From Linepithema humile (taxonomy: Eukaryota; Arthropoda; Insecta; Hymenoptera; Formicidae): 64,000 nt of DNA. The stretch is taken from contig NC_090129.1 in NCBI RefSeq assembly GCF_040581485.1, positions 172,501-236,500 on the forward strand. Reading direction: 5' to 3'. Position 1 is the first letter of the stretch; each line of letters begins with the position of its first letter. Below, one piece after another: positions 40,652-53,600 of this stretch. A program made the position numbers and the translations under genes. Under the pieces are notes generated by a model. The model was not told where the DNA came from. It made no database searches and saw nothing but the letters and a program-made list of their open reading frames with translations.

Positions 40652-41675
40652 GGGTGCAGTCCCATTGCAGTGTAGCCAGATTTGGCCCGATTTTTCGCGC
40701 ATGCGCGACGCGGCAAATGCAGTAAAGTGTTTCAGTCTAGTAAAAAAGTATACCATATGGTACCCGTTTATTTTAAAAAATTATTATTTTCTGAAAAATC
40801 AATAAAAAAATAAAGTATATTTACATATATTTATATTTTCATATACATATACATATACATATAAATATATGTAAATATACTTTATTTTTTTATTGATTTT
40901 TCAGAAAATAATAATTTTTAAAATGAACGGGTACTATATGGTATACCTTTTTACTAGACTGAAACATTTCATTGCGTTCGCCGCGTCGCGCATGCGCGAA
41001 AAACCGGGCCAAATCTGGCTACTGTCCCATTGAGCACGGATCGGAATGACGGATCGAATTTCTCACCAGAATTCTAGTGAATTTTTGATCCTGCTATTTC
41101 TTCCGATCGGAACGCGTATTTCTGTCTGTTTAGAACATTCGGAATTGTCCGGAACGATGTTAGGTTAGTAACAAGCCAAAATGAGTGCCAAATATGACTA
41201 ATAAAACTGTTTTTTCATCCATCTCTATGAATTTACGATATTTTTAGTCGCATTGAGGTTAAAACTGTCTAACATAAAACTGTCTGTTACAAAATATAGT
41301 TTACGTTTCTTCACACATGTGTCCGTTCCGTTCCGTAAAAAATTTCTCTACCAGTCCCATGTAGCAAAAACGGAACGGAAGTAAAGTTACAAAATATATT
41401 TCACTCTAATAATTCAGTATTTTCAAGTACTCATAACAATGTAATTTGCAAGAAAATTGCAGAAATTATGTATATAATTGCTTCAACCACATTTAAATAA
41501 CAAAATATTAACGTAATTAAGTACATTTACTTGCGATTGAGGCGACATTCCGTTTTGTTTTTGCTACATGGGACTGGTAGAGAAATTTTTTACGGAACGG
41601 AACGTGAACGGAACACTCAATTTTAGTGAGAAATCCGATCAGTCATTCCGATCCGTGCTCAATGGGACTGCACCC
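40652..41675. mobile_element. PIF/Harbinger-like non-autonomous element
   Basis: The ends read GGGTGCAGTCCCATTG and its complement, flanked by TAA on both sides (40649-40651 and 41676-41678). A 3 bp TWA duplication with GGG-starting termini is the PIF/Harbinger signature. The terminal repeat extends at least 35 bp (GAGCACGGATCGGAATGAC) once the inserted MITE is removed. An internal pair of inverted repeats (about 41325-41375 and 41548-41610) contains GTTCCGTTCCGTAAA and its complement. There is no transposase. Confidence 0.75.
40668..41024. mobile_element. hAT-like MITE nested in the left terminal repeat of a PIF-like element
   Basis: This 357 bp near-perfect foldback has ends CAGTGTAGCCAG and CTGGCTACTG. 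It is flanked by an exact 8 bp duplication TCCCATTG (40660-40667 and 41025-41032). Removing the MITE and one copy restores the outer element's terminal repeat, which is seen intact at its other end. The 8 bp duplication and CA..TG termini point to hAT. The whole length can fold on itself around an ATATAC-rich loop. No open frame. Confidence 0.85.
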
Positions 41676-41854
41676 TAACAGAAATAATATATTGAAAAAT
41701 ATTCTCTAAAATGATCGAGCAGTTCCTTTGATCACTGAGCTCTCTCCAATCGAAAATGGCCTAATAAAAATACCGAATAAACAGCTTCTTTTAGTTACAG
41801 AGCAAGTGCCATCTAAGAGTGAAATTAAGAAGCTAAAAAATAATTGACGGATAA

Positions 41855-42015
41855 AGGCCGCAGCACAGACTTTTACATAAGGCATAAGGCATAACGCATA
41901 AGGAAATCAACCAATCAGAGATCCGCAGAATGAGAAGTGAGGATGGAAATGAAGAACTCTGATTGATTGATTCCCTTATGCGTTATGTCTTATGTAAGAG
42001 TCTGTGCTCCGACCT
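41855..42015. mobile_element. PIF/Harbinger-like MITE upstream of SMC1
   Basis: Terminal inverted repeats of about 50 bp begin AGGCCGCAGCACAGAC at the left and AGGTCGGAGCACAGAC at the right, read inward. They are flanked by TAA at 41852-41854 and 42016-42018. The left arm has one extra GGCATAAG unit. It ends 400 bases before the SMC1 ATG, so it may sit in or next to the promoter. Confidence 0.75.
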
Positions 42016-42415
42016 TAAGTGTATGCAATTGTATGGGACAATATGGCGACTTGCGCGCGACGTTTCATTGATTAAAGAGCTTACATGCAATAAATATGTT
42101 CTTTTTATCTCCGCTTCTTATACAAGTATCTATTTTTTTTTGAGGCACAGTATCTGTCTTTTCTTTTTTTATCCTCTTTTTTTTATTATTACATTTTTAT
42201 GTCAAATCTCATGTGCAATAAATTTAAAATTACTTACAAATAACTTTCTGCAGATGACAGTACTATCGCAGTTCCGCATGCTTCCTTGGAGTTTTCACTC
42301 TTTTTGTTTCTACTCCTTGCTAAAGAGAGTCAACGGTGATTGTGTGCGTTGGAGGTTTTGTGGCGCCAATTACGCTACTTTCTGATTTCATGTGATTTAT
42401 TTGATTATTTCGAAG
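42016..42415 (+). other. SMC1 upstream/5' UTR region
   Basis: No coding exon. A pyrimidine-rich stretch followed by CTGCAG at about 42247-42253 could be a 5' UTR splice acceptor, but the transcription start is not determinable. Confidence 0.35.
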
Positions 42416-45400
42416 ATGCCAGCGTTTTTGAAGCATATTGAGGTCGAGAACTTTAAGTCTTATAAAGGAAAGCTTATTATCGGACCCCTGAAGTCCTTTA
42501 CAGCGGTTGTTGGCCCCAATGGATCCGGTAGGTTATCATTCTGTGTACCAACAATGGATGCGTTCTCTCTTTCTTTCTCTCTTTCCTCTCTAACGTACAT
42601 AACAGTTCGTTCTGAAACAGCAAAATTATTGAATATTTGTGATTGCTTTATAATTCTTGATCTGTCAGATTATATTTACATTGTCTAAAAGTCAATTATT
42701 CAATTGTTTTCGCTGAATGTGAGGTATAATGTTTTCTCATATTTATATATATGTGTGAAACTTTACAAGATCTAATGTGTCCTTGTTGCATGTTGTAGGA
42801 AAATCTAATTTTATGGACGCCATTAGTTTTGTTATGGGTGAGAAGACTAGCAGCTTGCGAGTCAAAAGATTTAGCGAACTCATTCATGGTGCATCCATTG
42901 GGATGCCAGTGGCTCGAAGGTATAATTTTGTGTATATATATATGTTAGTGCTGTGTAGAATTATATTTATTAATATATATTATCTCTTTTTGAATTATAT
43001 AAATATTCAAATCATCTTTTATTGAACACAGTGCTTCAGTGACAGCTGTATTTGAATTAGAAGATGGAACAGAGAAAAGTTTCATGCGTTCAGTTCAAGG
43101 TTCTTCTTCTGAGCACAGAATAAACAATAATGTAAGTTTTATAATTGGGTATTTATTTAATTGCATATATATATAATCTGATGATATTTAAAATAATTTT
43201 TTCATCAGGTTGTTACCAGTCAAGTATATCTTAATGAATTGGAGCAGCTTGGTATTAATGTTAAAGCAAAAAATTTTTTAGTATTCCAAGGTGCTGTAGA
43301 ATCTATAGCTATGAAAAATCCAAAGGAACGCACTGCTTTATTTGAGGAGATCAGTAATTCCGGTGCATTAAAAGCAGAATATGAAAGGTAAATCTCCAAG
43401 TGGCATTGCACAAACTCAAAATTATTAGCATGTTTATATATAATATAAATGATATTTTAGATTAAGAACAGAAATGTTGAAAGCTGAAGAGGAAACCCAA
43501 TTTTCATATCAGAAAAAGAAAGGAATTGCTGCTGAAAGAAAAGAGGCAAAATTAGAAAAAGAGGAAGCTGAAAAATATCAACGTCTAAAGGAAGAATATG
43601 TACATTGTTTAATTTTATTGTTATATGATTTAATTATTATATGAAGTAAAAAGTTTGATTACATGTAATGTCAATGTAATGTTATTTATGTTATATGTCA
43701 TATATTTCTGTAATTATTAATCATAGAAATTTACTTTTTTATTTAGGTCGAAAAACAAGTAGAGTTGCAACTATTTCGGTTATTTCATAATGAGAAGAGC
43801 ACTGAAAATTTTGAAGTTTCGCAAAAGAAGAAACAACATGAAATTGAGAAAATTGAAAAAAAGAAAGAGAAGGCTGAGGAGTTGCTGAAAGAGAAGAAAA
43901 AGGATGCTGCAAAATTAGGCAGAGATCTTGCTAAGATAGAACAAGATATCAGGGAAGTGGAAGTGGAGATTACGAAAAAGAGGCCGACGTTTATCAAGGC
44001 CAAAGAACGCGTCGCACATATGCAGAAGAAAGTGGAATCCGCACGCAAATCTTTGGCTCAGGCGCGTATTGCGGACGAAGCTCACAAAAAAGATATACAT
44101 GAGCTACAAGAGGAATTGCGACAGGTGGAAGAAGCTAAAGCCGCTTATGAAGCAAGTATAGCGGGACAATCTCAATTGCAAGGAAGAGACGTGCAATTGG
44201 AAGATGAACAGGTACAGTACAAAAGTGTACAATTTGTGCAATATTTACAAAATCTTAAAACACAATTTATATAGCTATTGAACATTAAAGGTAACCTATT
44301 GATAAAATAATTTTAGGTGCGAGAATACAATCGTTTGAAAGAGGAAGCTGGCAAGCAATCTGCTAGATATCTTCAGCTTCTCGATTCGATCAATCGCGAA
44401 CAAAAATCGGATCAAGATAGACTTGACAATGAGGGCAGGAAGAAAACCGAGATAGAAAATAAGCACAAGCAGAAGGGTCATATGCGAGATGAGGCTCTCA
44501 AGCGAGTGGAAAAATTGGAAGAACATATAAGAACATCGGAGGCTGCGTTGGAGGATCAGAAAAAGCTCAGAGCTGATTTACAATCTGATGTAGGCACATC
44601 GAAGGATAAAATCCAAAATTTACAGCGCGAGTTGGAAAGCATTTCGGAACAACTCGGTGATGCTAAAGTCGACAAGCATGAAGTATCCAGAACTAAGAAA
44701 AAGACGGAAATTGTAGAAAATTTTAAACGTCTGTTTCCCGGAGTGGTGCGTATCTCAGCTTCACGCTGTTTTTTGTTCAAGTAGAAACGAAATAATTCGT
44801 ATTTCCTTTTATCAGTTTGATCGCATGTACAACATGTGCGAGCCGATACACAAGCGATATAATGTTGCTATTACGAAAGTACTTGGCAAATACATGGAGG
44901 CTATCGTAGTAGATACAGAGAAAACAGCCAGACAGTGTATTCAGTATCTGAAGGAGCAGTATCTTGAACCGGAAACGTTTCTCCCACTCGATTATATACA
45001 AGCTAAGCCACTAAAAGAACGTCTTCGGTAAATAGATTAAATCAGAGCATTATTACTATTATTACTATACATAGGCTTTATCAAGAACAACATCTTTATT
45101 TTATATCTCTTGTCTTGCCATTTTATGTAAGTTTTATAATGATTATATTACTTTTTTGCAGCAACATACAAGAACCAAAAAATGTAAAATTACTGTACGA
45201 TGTGTTGCATTTCTCTCCGAAGGATATTGACAGAGCAGTCCTCTTTGCAACTAACAATGCCCTTGTATGCGAGACACCAGAAGATGCAAATAAAGTAGCA
45301 TATGAGATGGACAAGAAAACTAGATACGATGTAAGTATATATATGATCGTTTACTTGAACAAAGTAATAATAGTAATAATAAACAAGACATTTGATGTAT

Positions 45401-48202
45401 GCAAAATATTTATAGTGCGTCGCATTAGACGGCACTTTTTATCAGAAGGCTGGTATAATATCCGGTGGCAGTTTAGATCTTGCAAAGAAGGCGAAGAGAT
45501 GGGATGAAAAACAAATGTCTCAATTGAAGGCACAAAAGGTAAATATATCTTGAAGAGGAAAAAATATTGAATCTTGAAGAGGATAAAATATTGAATTTTG
45601 ATTTACAGGAAAAATTAACGGAAGAATTAAGAGAATCTTTGAAAAAATCACGCAAGGAATCCGAATTGAATACGGTTGAATCTCAAATACGTGGTTTAGA
45701 GACTCGTCTAAAATACAACAAGAGCGATTTGTCCGCAACAGTGAGTGTATATAATACATTGTTTTGTTTAAGAAACGTATAGTCTCATTAACACAATACG
45801 TTAATAAAATTTTTATCATAGCAAAAGCAAATTGCGGATCTTGAAGTGGAATTGGATGGTCTACAAAACGACTTAAACATGTTTGGTGTAAGTTTTAATA
45901 TATATGTATATCGTGCGGTTGTGCGTGCATGCGTGCGTGCGTGTGTGTACGTGTACGCACTTATGTTTTTAAAAAATATTTTAATACTCTTCTCTTATTA
46001 TGCCTTTCCTATAGCCTGCAATAGCTGCTATTGAGAAAACTATGTCCGAAAGAGACCAAGAAATACAAAACATCAAAGAAAAGATGAACAATGTTGAGGA
46101 CGATGTATTTGCCAGCTTTTGTGAACAGATAGGCGTTTCCAATATTCGTCAATATGAAGAGAGGGAATTGAGGTATGAGAAAATTATATTATTAAATAAT
46201 TATTGCATTATTTTACACTTAGCTTGTTCTAAGATTGAATAATTGCTACTATTCCAGATCGCAACAGGAAAGAGCAAAGAAAAGAATGGAGTTTGACAAT
46301 CAATGCAATCGTATCTATAATCAGTTGGATTTTGAGAAGCAACGCGACACAGAAAGTATGTTGTACGAATATTTCTTGTGAAATTTTATATATCATAAAT
46401 TTTACTATATAAAGTTTTTTTTATTTTGCATATCGTATGTCAACCGCATTATATTTTTGAATGTTACTGTTAACATCGTTTATAATACAGGCAATGTTTT
46501 GCGATGGGAGCGGGCGGTTCAAGATGCAGAGGATAAGCTTGAATCCGCAAGACAAACCGAGTCTAATCAAAAAGCAGAGATTGATCATGATGAGCAGCAA
46601 ATGGAGCAATTAAAATCGGCTCGCAATGCTAAAAAAATGGAGGTCGATCAAAAAGAAGATGAAATCGGTAAAGCTAGACGTGAAGTTGGAGCTATCGCGA
46701 AGGACATTCAAGCAGCTCAGAAGCAGCTTAATGGAATTGAAACAAAGATTGAACAGAAAAAGGCCGAACGCCATGCTGTCTTGATGCAATGCAAGGTTCG
46801 CTTACACACACGTGCGAACGCGCGCACTCACACGGACACACCACACACAATAATAATAATTATTATTATTAGATGTATACCAAATAGTTGGATTGTTAAA
46901 TTGTATTTAACTGTTAAATATGTATTTAGATGGAAGATATCGCCATACCCATGTTACATGGAAATATGGAAGATATAGCAGGTGAAACAAGCACAACAAA
47001 TGGCAGTGAAATAAATAACGACTCCTCCTCAGTGAGCACCCAACAGCAATACGAACGCGAAAGAAGGATTACTATAGATTATGCACTGCTGCCTGAAAAT
47101 TTGAAGGATGTGGAAGAAGAAGATATTAAAAAAACTACTGACAAGTTGACAAAAATAATCAACGATTTGCAAAATACAATACAGCGCATACAAGCTCCAA
47201 ATATGAAGGTTTGCAACAAATTATATATTGTATAGGTGTGACATTGATAAATATAAACGATTGTAAAAACGTAAAAACATTTCCGTAGGCAATCCAAAAA
47301 TTATACTTAGCGAAAGAAAAGTTACAAGAAACTAATGAAGAATTTGAACAGTCTCGTAAGAAGGCGAAGAAAGCAAAAACTCAGTTCGAGAAAGTGAAAA
47401 AAGAACGACACGACAGATTCCAGACATGTTTTGAACATGTAGCAAACGAAATTGATCCTATTTATAAGGTTTGTTAATTAATGAAGTATTTATATATAAT
47501 TTTTGTATTTATAAATAAGTTAATGTTTTATATAAATATGTAATATATATTAATATCTTATTAATATTAATTTATTTTCACATTACCTTATGGCTGTTTC
47601 AGAGTCTAGCGAAAAATCAATCTGCTCAGGCATTTCTTGGACCAGAAAATCCCGAAGAACCCTACTTGGACGGCATTAATTATAATTGCGTGGCTCCAGG
47701 CAAACGATTTCAACCAATGTCCAATTTATCTGGTGGAGAAAAGACCGTTGCTGCATTAGCTTTGTTATTCGCAATTCATAGGTTAGGTTAATATAAATAC
47801 AAAAACAAATTATTCATTTGTACAATATGAATATAACAGATATTTAATACTCATTATCTGTTCCTGTCAGCTTCCAACCAGCCCCATTTTTCGTCTTGGA
47901 TGAAATTGACGCAGCTCTCGATAATACTAATATAGGAAAAGTGGCAAGTTACATTCGCGATAAAACGAGCTCTCTGCAAACAATCGTTATATCATTGAAA
48001 GAGGAATTTTACTCACATGCGGATGCACTTATTGGAATTTGTCCGGATGTAAGTAAAATATTTAATTGTAGATTGCATTATTATATAATTTTGTTAATAT
48101 TGAAGTTCACTATATCTTTTCTTTTAATTTCAGGTGGGTGAATGTTTGGAAAGCAAAGTATTAACACTCGACTTGACTACACATCCAACGCACATTAACT
48201 AG
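42416..48202 (+). CDS. SMC1: Cohesin subunit SMC1 (structural maintenance of chromosomes 1)
   Basis: An ATPase that with SMC3 and the kleisin forms the cohesin ring holding sister chromatids and shaping chromatin loops. Twenty exons: 42416-42527, 42799-42919, 43032-43131, 43209-43387, 43461-43599, 43747-44211, 44317-44745, 44816-45027, 45162-45330, 45416-45538, 45609-45740, 45822-45887, 46015-46172, 46258-46355, 46491-46795, 46930-47208, 47289-47468, 47603-47781, 47871-48048, 48134-48202. All joins keep phase and give 1230 aa, close to fly (about 1238) and human (1233). Walker A GPNGSGKSN spans exons 1 and 2 near residue 32. Coiled coils flank a hinge at about 510-640. The signature LSGGEKTVAAL lies near 1131 and Walker B FFVLDEIDAALD near 1155. 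The start MPAFLKHIEVENFKSYKG matches the family. Possible polyadenylation signals AATAAA are at 48273 and 48385. Confidence 0.98.
45916..45960. repeat. GT/GC-rich microsatellite in SMC1 intron
   Basis: A short imperfect TGCG/GTGT repeat between exons 12 and 13. A similar CA-rich tract followed by (AAT)n lies at 46803-46872, in the intron after exon 15. Confidence 0.7.
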
Positions 48203-48272
48203 ACATTATTTAAAACAAATAATTATTCTTTTCTTTTTTTTTTATATATCTTTACGTTTATTTCGGGAGGAA

Positions 48273-48278
48273 AATAAA
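48273..48278 (+). terminator. Candidate polyadenylation signal of SMC1
   Basis: AATAAA 71 bases after the stop; a second copy lies at 48385-48390. Confidence 0.5.
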
Positions 48279-48390
48279 TATTAATCTGAAAAATATTAAA
48301 TATTATTATAATTTCTCAGCTGATTGTGAGTTTATTCATATTCTTTATTCTGTGACTAATGTAAATAATTTAAAATTTGGCTTTAATAAA

Positions 48391-48991
48391 AACTTGTAAA
48401 TGAAATTTTGATGTAAATGATTTATATTGTAACAAAAAATGCACACATCTAAGTAATAATTCCTCATATTTTAATAATTAGTAGAGTAATTATTATTTAT
48501 TAACTCTCATTAAACGTAATGTATTATATTGTATTTTAATTTATCATATATATACATACATACACTGCTTTGAATTGCAAAAAGATAATAAATTATGTAA
48601 GCGAAATGTAAGTGCAGTTTTGTAATTCGGAAATAATATTGTTTTATTATGTAATTATAATTATAGTCACTATTTCAATACTGGCACCATAATTATATTT
48701 TGGTTATATCTGGATTATGCCTATTATTAGCTGCGTTCCGCTTTTGGCATCACTGCGCTGTAGTAGTTTTTGGTCATATTGATATTTCAAAAATATCAAG
48801 TTCTATTTATAATGATTATTCTAACTCTATTAATCTGTCTAACATTGTCAATCACATAACGGTCATTGCGCTTCACTGTGTTTTCACTTTTGATGAACGC
48901 TCTATCTTGAAATTGCTGGTTTCCACAAATGAGTGTTATCAAGGATAATAATTAATAATTATTGTAATGCATTTTTATTTTTAGTTATAAG
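48391..48991. other. SMC1 downstream spacer
   Basis: AT-rich with no supportable gene. An open frame at 48700-48948 has no recognised similarity. Confidence 0.4.
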
Positions 48992-49160
48992 TCAGCATTT
49001 TTTATTATGGACGAAGGCAATGCTTCATTAGATAAAACAAATATTGAAAACTATTCATTTTATTTAATCTCACTTGAAACTGGATGATATAAAAGTCATC
49101 ACGATAACATTGCAATATTTATATGGAGAAGTTACTGATTTTTCATTCCAATGTACTTAC
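48992..49160 (+). pseudogene. Decayed fragment resembling the SMC1 Walker-B exon
   Basis: The plus-strand frame reads FFIMDEGNASLDKTNIENY and aligns with SMC1 exon 19 FFVLDEIDAALDNTNIGKV. After an in-frame TGA and a frame change, VITITLQYLYGEVTDF aligns with TIVISLKEEFYSHADAL in the right order and spacing. It is preceded by a pyrimidine-rich AG, like the real exon's acceptor. The real exon lies about 1.1 kb upstream. This looks like an old tandem partial duplication, strongly diverged and not coding. No neighbouring SMC1 exon was found around it. Confidence 0.6.
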
Positions 49161-49164
49161 AAGA

Positions 49165-50687
49165 GTTACTACTCTTATAAATTGATAAGGTATGCTATCC
49201 TACCACAAATTATATTTTAATTTTTATTTCAAACTGACGCAGAATGTACCGAGAATAAAATATTTTCCATTTTATTGGGTAAATATTCTATCTAGCCGAA
49301 TATCAAAATGAAAAAATTGGCATCTTTTTTATTTTTTATTTTTAATGATATTGATAACGATAAAATATTGTCAATTTTATTTTACCGTCGTGAAATTGTT
49401 ACATGTTCTTATTAATAAAACTTTTTTTTGCTATATGTCGATTATGTCCGATTGGATGTCAGTGTAAATTCTAAGACGAAATTGTGCCGATTGCTTTGTC
49501 CCAATTGCAGTTGTTTGCATTAAACATAGTAGCAACTCTGATTTATAGTTGCTAGTAACGAGCGAAGGAGGTGCAGGTCAATGCAGTCTATTGCAGTTAA
49601 CACATTGTAAAGTAAGACGCGGTTGGGGAATGCGGCCAAAATGATGATTGTCGTTTAATAAACTTATTAAGTGGAAACCGCCGCGTCTCGGTATCGAGCC
49701 CGAAGCTTCTGGCGCTAACTGATAAAAATGAGGCGCAACGCTCATCGCAAAGTAGGTCGCTGCAACTTGCATTTCAACGAATCAGATACATATCCAGCGC
49801 AAGGATGCGTGTGAAACGGCTAAAATAAAACAGCTGAATAGTTCAAGCGTTCAAATTAGAAGAAAAGAGAATAAATAATATACTATAAATTAATATATTT
49901 CAGTTTTTGTAGAAAAAAAATTTATTTTTAAATCAAATGGTTTTCTTTTAATTTAAAAACATTTGGTTTTATGGAATTGCATCTCTTTAGTATTAAATGA
50001 TGTAAATTGCAGAACTAGAATCGCAATTATCGCAGTTTACAACAATTATCTATTGGAAGAAAGTCAAAATGTATATCACATATTTAAATTCAAACTCAAG
50101 ACTTCATCATATCCGCCAATAACATAGAAAATTGGCGTTTATTTAAGACATTGAGCGTAAAATTTAAAGTGATACATGTTGCGTGCAACCCTTAACGCGA
50201 GGTGATGACCTCCATTGTACCGCTTCTAACAATACGCGGAATAATGATTCTACGCTGCCAATACTGACATGTTGTATCATCATGAAATCGGCACAACGAT
50301 ATTTAGTGAGGACTGTAAAGATATATTTAGCGGGTAATTTTTTTAACAGTACCTATCGCCAGTACAATCGTACTAAACAACGAAAGACTTTTCTCTTTTT
50401 AGTTATAGTTAGAAAAAAGCTCAGCCTAGTTACCAAAGAAAGAGAATGAAGAAGAGGGGGTGGTCAGAGAATAAGGCGACGGGAATATCGCTTCGTAAAA
50501 CAGAGGATGATGACCTCCCCTACATCATGCAGAGCATCTGCTAAATAGATGATACGTCGGTTGTTACGAGTCTAGTCGCCCTCAGCCTCCCGATGGAGGC
50601 GAGTCGGGCCTAGGATTTGCATTTTCTCCATTCTCTAGCGAGTACCGCCATTCCATCCCTTACGGAAAGCAAAAGAGATTTCTCTCG
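49165..50687. other. Spacer and presumed promoter/5' UTR of the collagen gene
   Basis: No coding exon is supported. A GC-richer patch at about 49.58-49.80 kb has a short minus-strand frame I do not recognise. The last 200 bases before the collagen ATG are GC-richer and probably 5' UTR. Confidence 0.4.
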
Positions 50688-53600
50688 ATGAGACGGCGGA
50701 CCGTAAAGCTGGTCACGAGATTTCTCGTGGTCCAGCTGTTGCTATTATCGCTACTGAATCAGGTGAACGCCGTGAAAAATCGGTTGAGAAAACAACGGTC
50801 CAAACTGGAACAGGCAGACCAGCAAGCTCACCAACCTGGCACCGATTACGATTATGATTATTATTACGACTACGAGGAGAAGAACGGTGAGTTTGAGTGA
50901 ATTAGTACGATAAGAAATTTGATCGCGCGACAAAAGTACCTTACAAACAAAAGAGTTTACCTTAAACTTTCAATTTTATATTTCTTCTATTTTTTTATTA
51001 ATTATTAATAAACCATTAACCATTAATCATAATTATCACGTTTTATACATACAAAGTTATTTATATACACAGAAAAGCGATGATTAATGTAATACGATGC
51101 AAGTTCAAAAGTGAAGGAACATTTAAGGAGTCAAATCTTTAAAGAAGTCTCTTCGCCTTTTGACTTTCTCTCATAAAACATTATTCCAAAAATTGTTACA
51201 CTACTTGCTACTTGCTCAATTCCTTATATCACGTTATTAAGAGGTCGAATATTACGACGCTGCAAAATCTAATCTTTGTAAATTTTATGATGTACTTGTC
51301 TAACTTTTTGTGCATGTGCATGTAAAATTATTATTTCATTCAGTCGTTATAACAGCAATGTAGTTTTACAAAAACTATAGAAAATCTGAGAAAGTTTAGT
51401 TGTAAATGGAGAACAAATCATTCGCGAGAGTCGTCTCGAAACACCGGAAGTTTCGTGGCGGAAATCAATCTCATTAAGACCATCTATTGCCACGTAAAGC
51501 AATCAACTGCTTGTTCTAATCAGATCAATGCAATTTGTAACATTTAATTAACCTATTAACAATGAATGCAATTTAATACAATTAAAAGCAGTTTCCGGTT
51601 CTACTTCCTCACGAATACTAAATACCCTAAAACATATTGCAAGTGTATAGATTACATTTGCATATTTATCGTTGCAATAAATTGGCATTAATAATAATTT
51701 TTTTTTAATCGAAACAAGTACAGGTTCTCTAAGATTTTGCAAATTATATATAAAGAATACGGCGTAACATGGCATTTGATATTTTTTCTTGCTCATCCTT
51801 CCTTTACTTCTTATTAATATCTCGGTAATATCTCGGTAAAGAGATTATTATATATCACTTATGCATATTGAATCTCCGTGATCTGGTGAGATCTTTATAC
51901 GTTAGCCTTATGTAAACCAATAATTCTTTATCGAATTTAAGAAATTTATTTCTTCCGCACACTAACAACCGCGGTCGATTCTTTACACCATGCTCCTTAA
52001 CAATAAACAATTTTTTATTTTTTTTTATATGTAATACGATATTATTTATTTAGAGACTACAACGCTACCACCGCCTGTGATACCATCAAGCACACGATTT
52101 TCGGGTAAGCATACGATTTATGGGAGAAAGAAAAAAAAGTTTCATGTTATTTTAATATAATAAAAATTATATTATAAAGACAATAATTAAATTTTATCGT
52201 GTAATTACTATATACAGGATGGTCCGAATCGACAATAGAAAGTACAGCGTCCTCGCATAAACCAGAAACACCTACAGATTTACCAGTTCTCGTGACAACT
52301 CGAGTTTCCAGTCATGGTACGGGATAAATAAATCTAAATATTTCTTATTATTACGTATATATATAATATTATTTTCTATACTATACAAAATATATTCTTT
52401 GGATTAATCGCTTCACATTATATAAAAATGACGTAGATAAAACGTTCGTTAAAAAATTACGCTTTTGAAAAGGAAGCAAGAGGTACAGATAGTTAAAATA
52501 TTTTTTATGTTTTAATTTAGGATTTATTTAATTTGCAGGTTTGGAGCAAACTAATCCTACATCCGAACAGGATTTAGTAAGTACAAAACAACCAATAATT
52601 AGAATAATTTTTTAAAATATTGAATTTTACTAGAAACAATGATTGCCAATTTTTCTTATTAGATTTTACCTACGGAAATCTTACCGGGTGAAAGTAATGT
52701 GTACAGTTCAGTGGCTATACCTGGTCCACGAGTAAGTGACAAGCTAAAAATATACATAATTCTTCGGGAAAATGTTTGGCAAAATTTACAACGAAGAAAC
52801 ATTTACATGTAAGGGTGAACCTGGTCGACCTGGAGATGCTGGACGTCAGGGCGATGTGGGATTTCCTGGACAACCAGGGAGTCCTGGAATTCCGGGGCCT
52901 CCTGGGCCTCCAGGTCCTATACCTGACGTAAGAAATTTTCTCTTTTATAATTAAAAATTATTTTTATTACTTTCTTTACGCATGTAATAATTTCATTAAC
53001 AATTTCGATATGTTCTGTAGATCATATTATAATACTTATTGTTAGTTTATATTAATACCCAATAATTTATCAATATAATTACAAATATCGATAAAAAATT
53101 CAACAGGTATCTTTATACTATCGACAATTAGCTCTGTCTCAAGCGAACCAAGATAAAGGTCCCACGGGCGCAGCTGCATCGTTGTATGGACCAGACGCAT
53201 TTTCTTACATTCAAGCACAAGTAGGACCAGTAGGTCCACGAGGTTCACCAGGTATACGATAATTGTTTTATAATAATTTTATCAAATAATGATTTACGAT
53301 TTTATCCAAACAAAAATTGTTTCAATGAATTTGATCGAAAAATACAATTAAATTGAACTGTTTTAGGTCCACCCGGAGCTTCTGGTCCTCAAGGTTTTCA
53401 AGGTATACGCGGTGAACCAGGTGAACCGGGGTCTCCAGGTCCCTCTGGTGAGCCAGGTCCTAGAGGTTTAGCAGGACTGCCCGGAAAAGATGTAAGATTA
53501 TAATAATAGCTTTCGACGTAAGGAAATAATAGTGATCAGCCGTGGAAAAATATAGATAATACAGATAAAATTATTTTTCTAGAGTCAATATACTACTTTT

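Noticed and set aside
49578..49772. Minus-strand 64-codon frame before the collagen gene
   Set aside because: Not similar to anything I recognise and no flanking splice signals that extend it.
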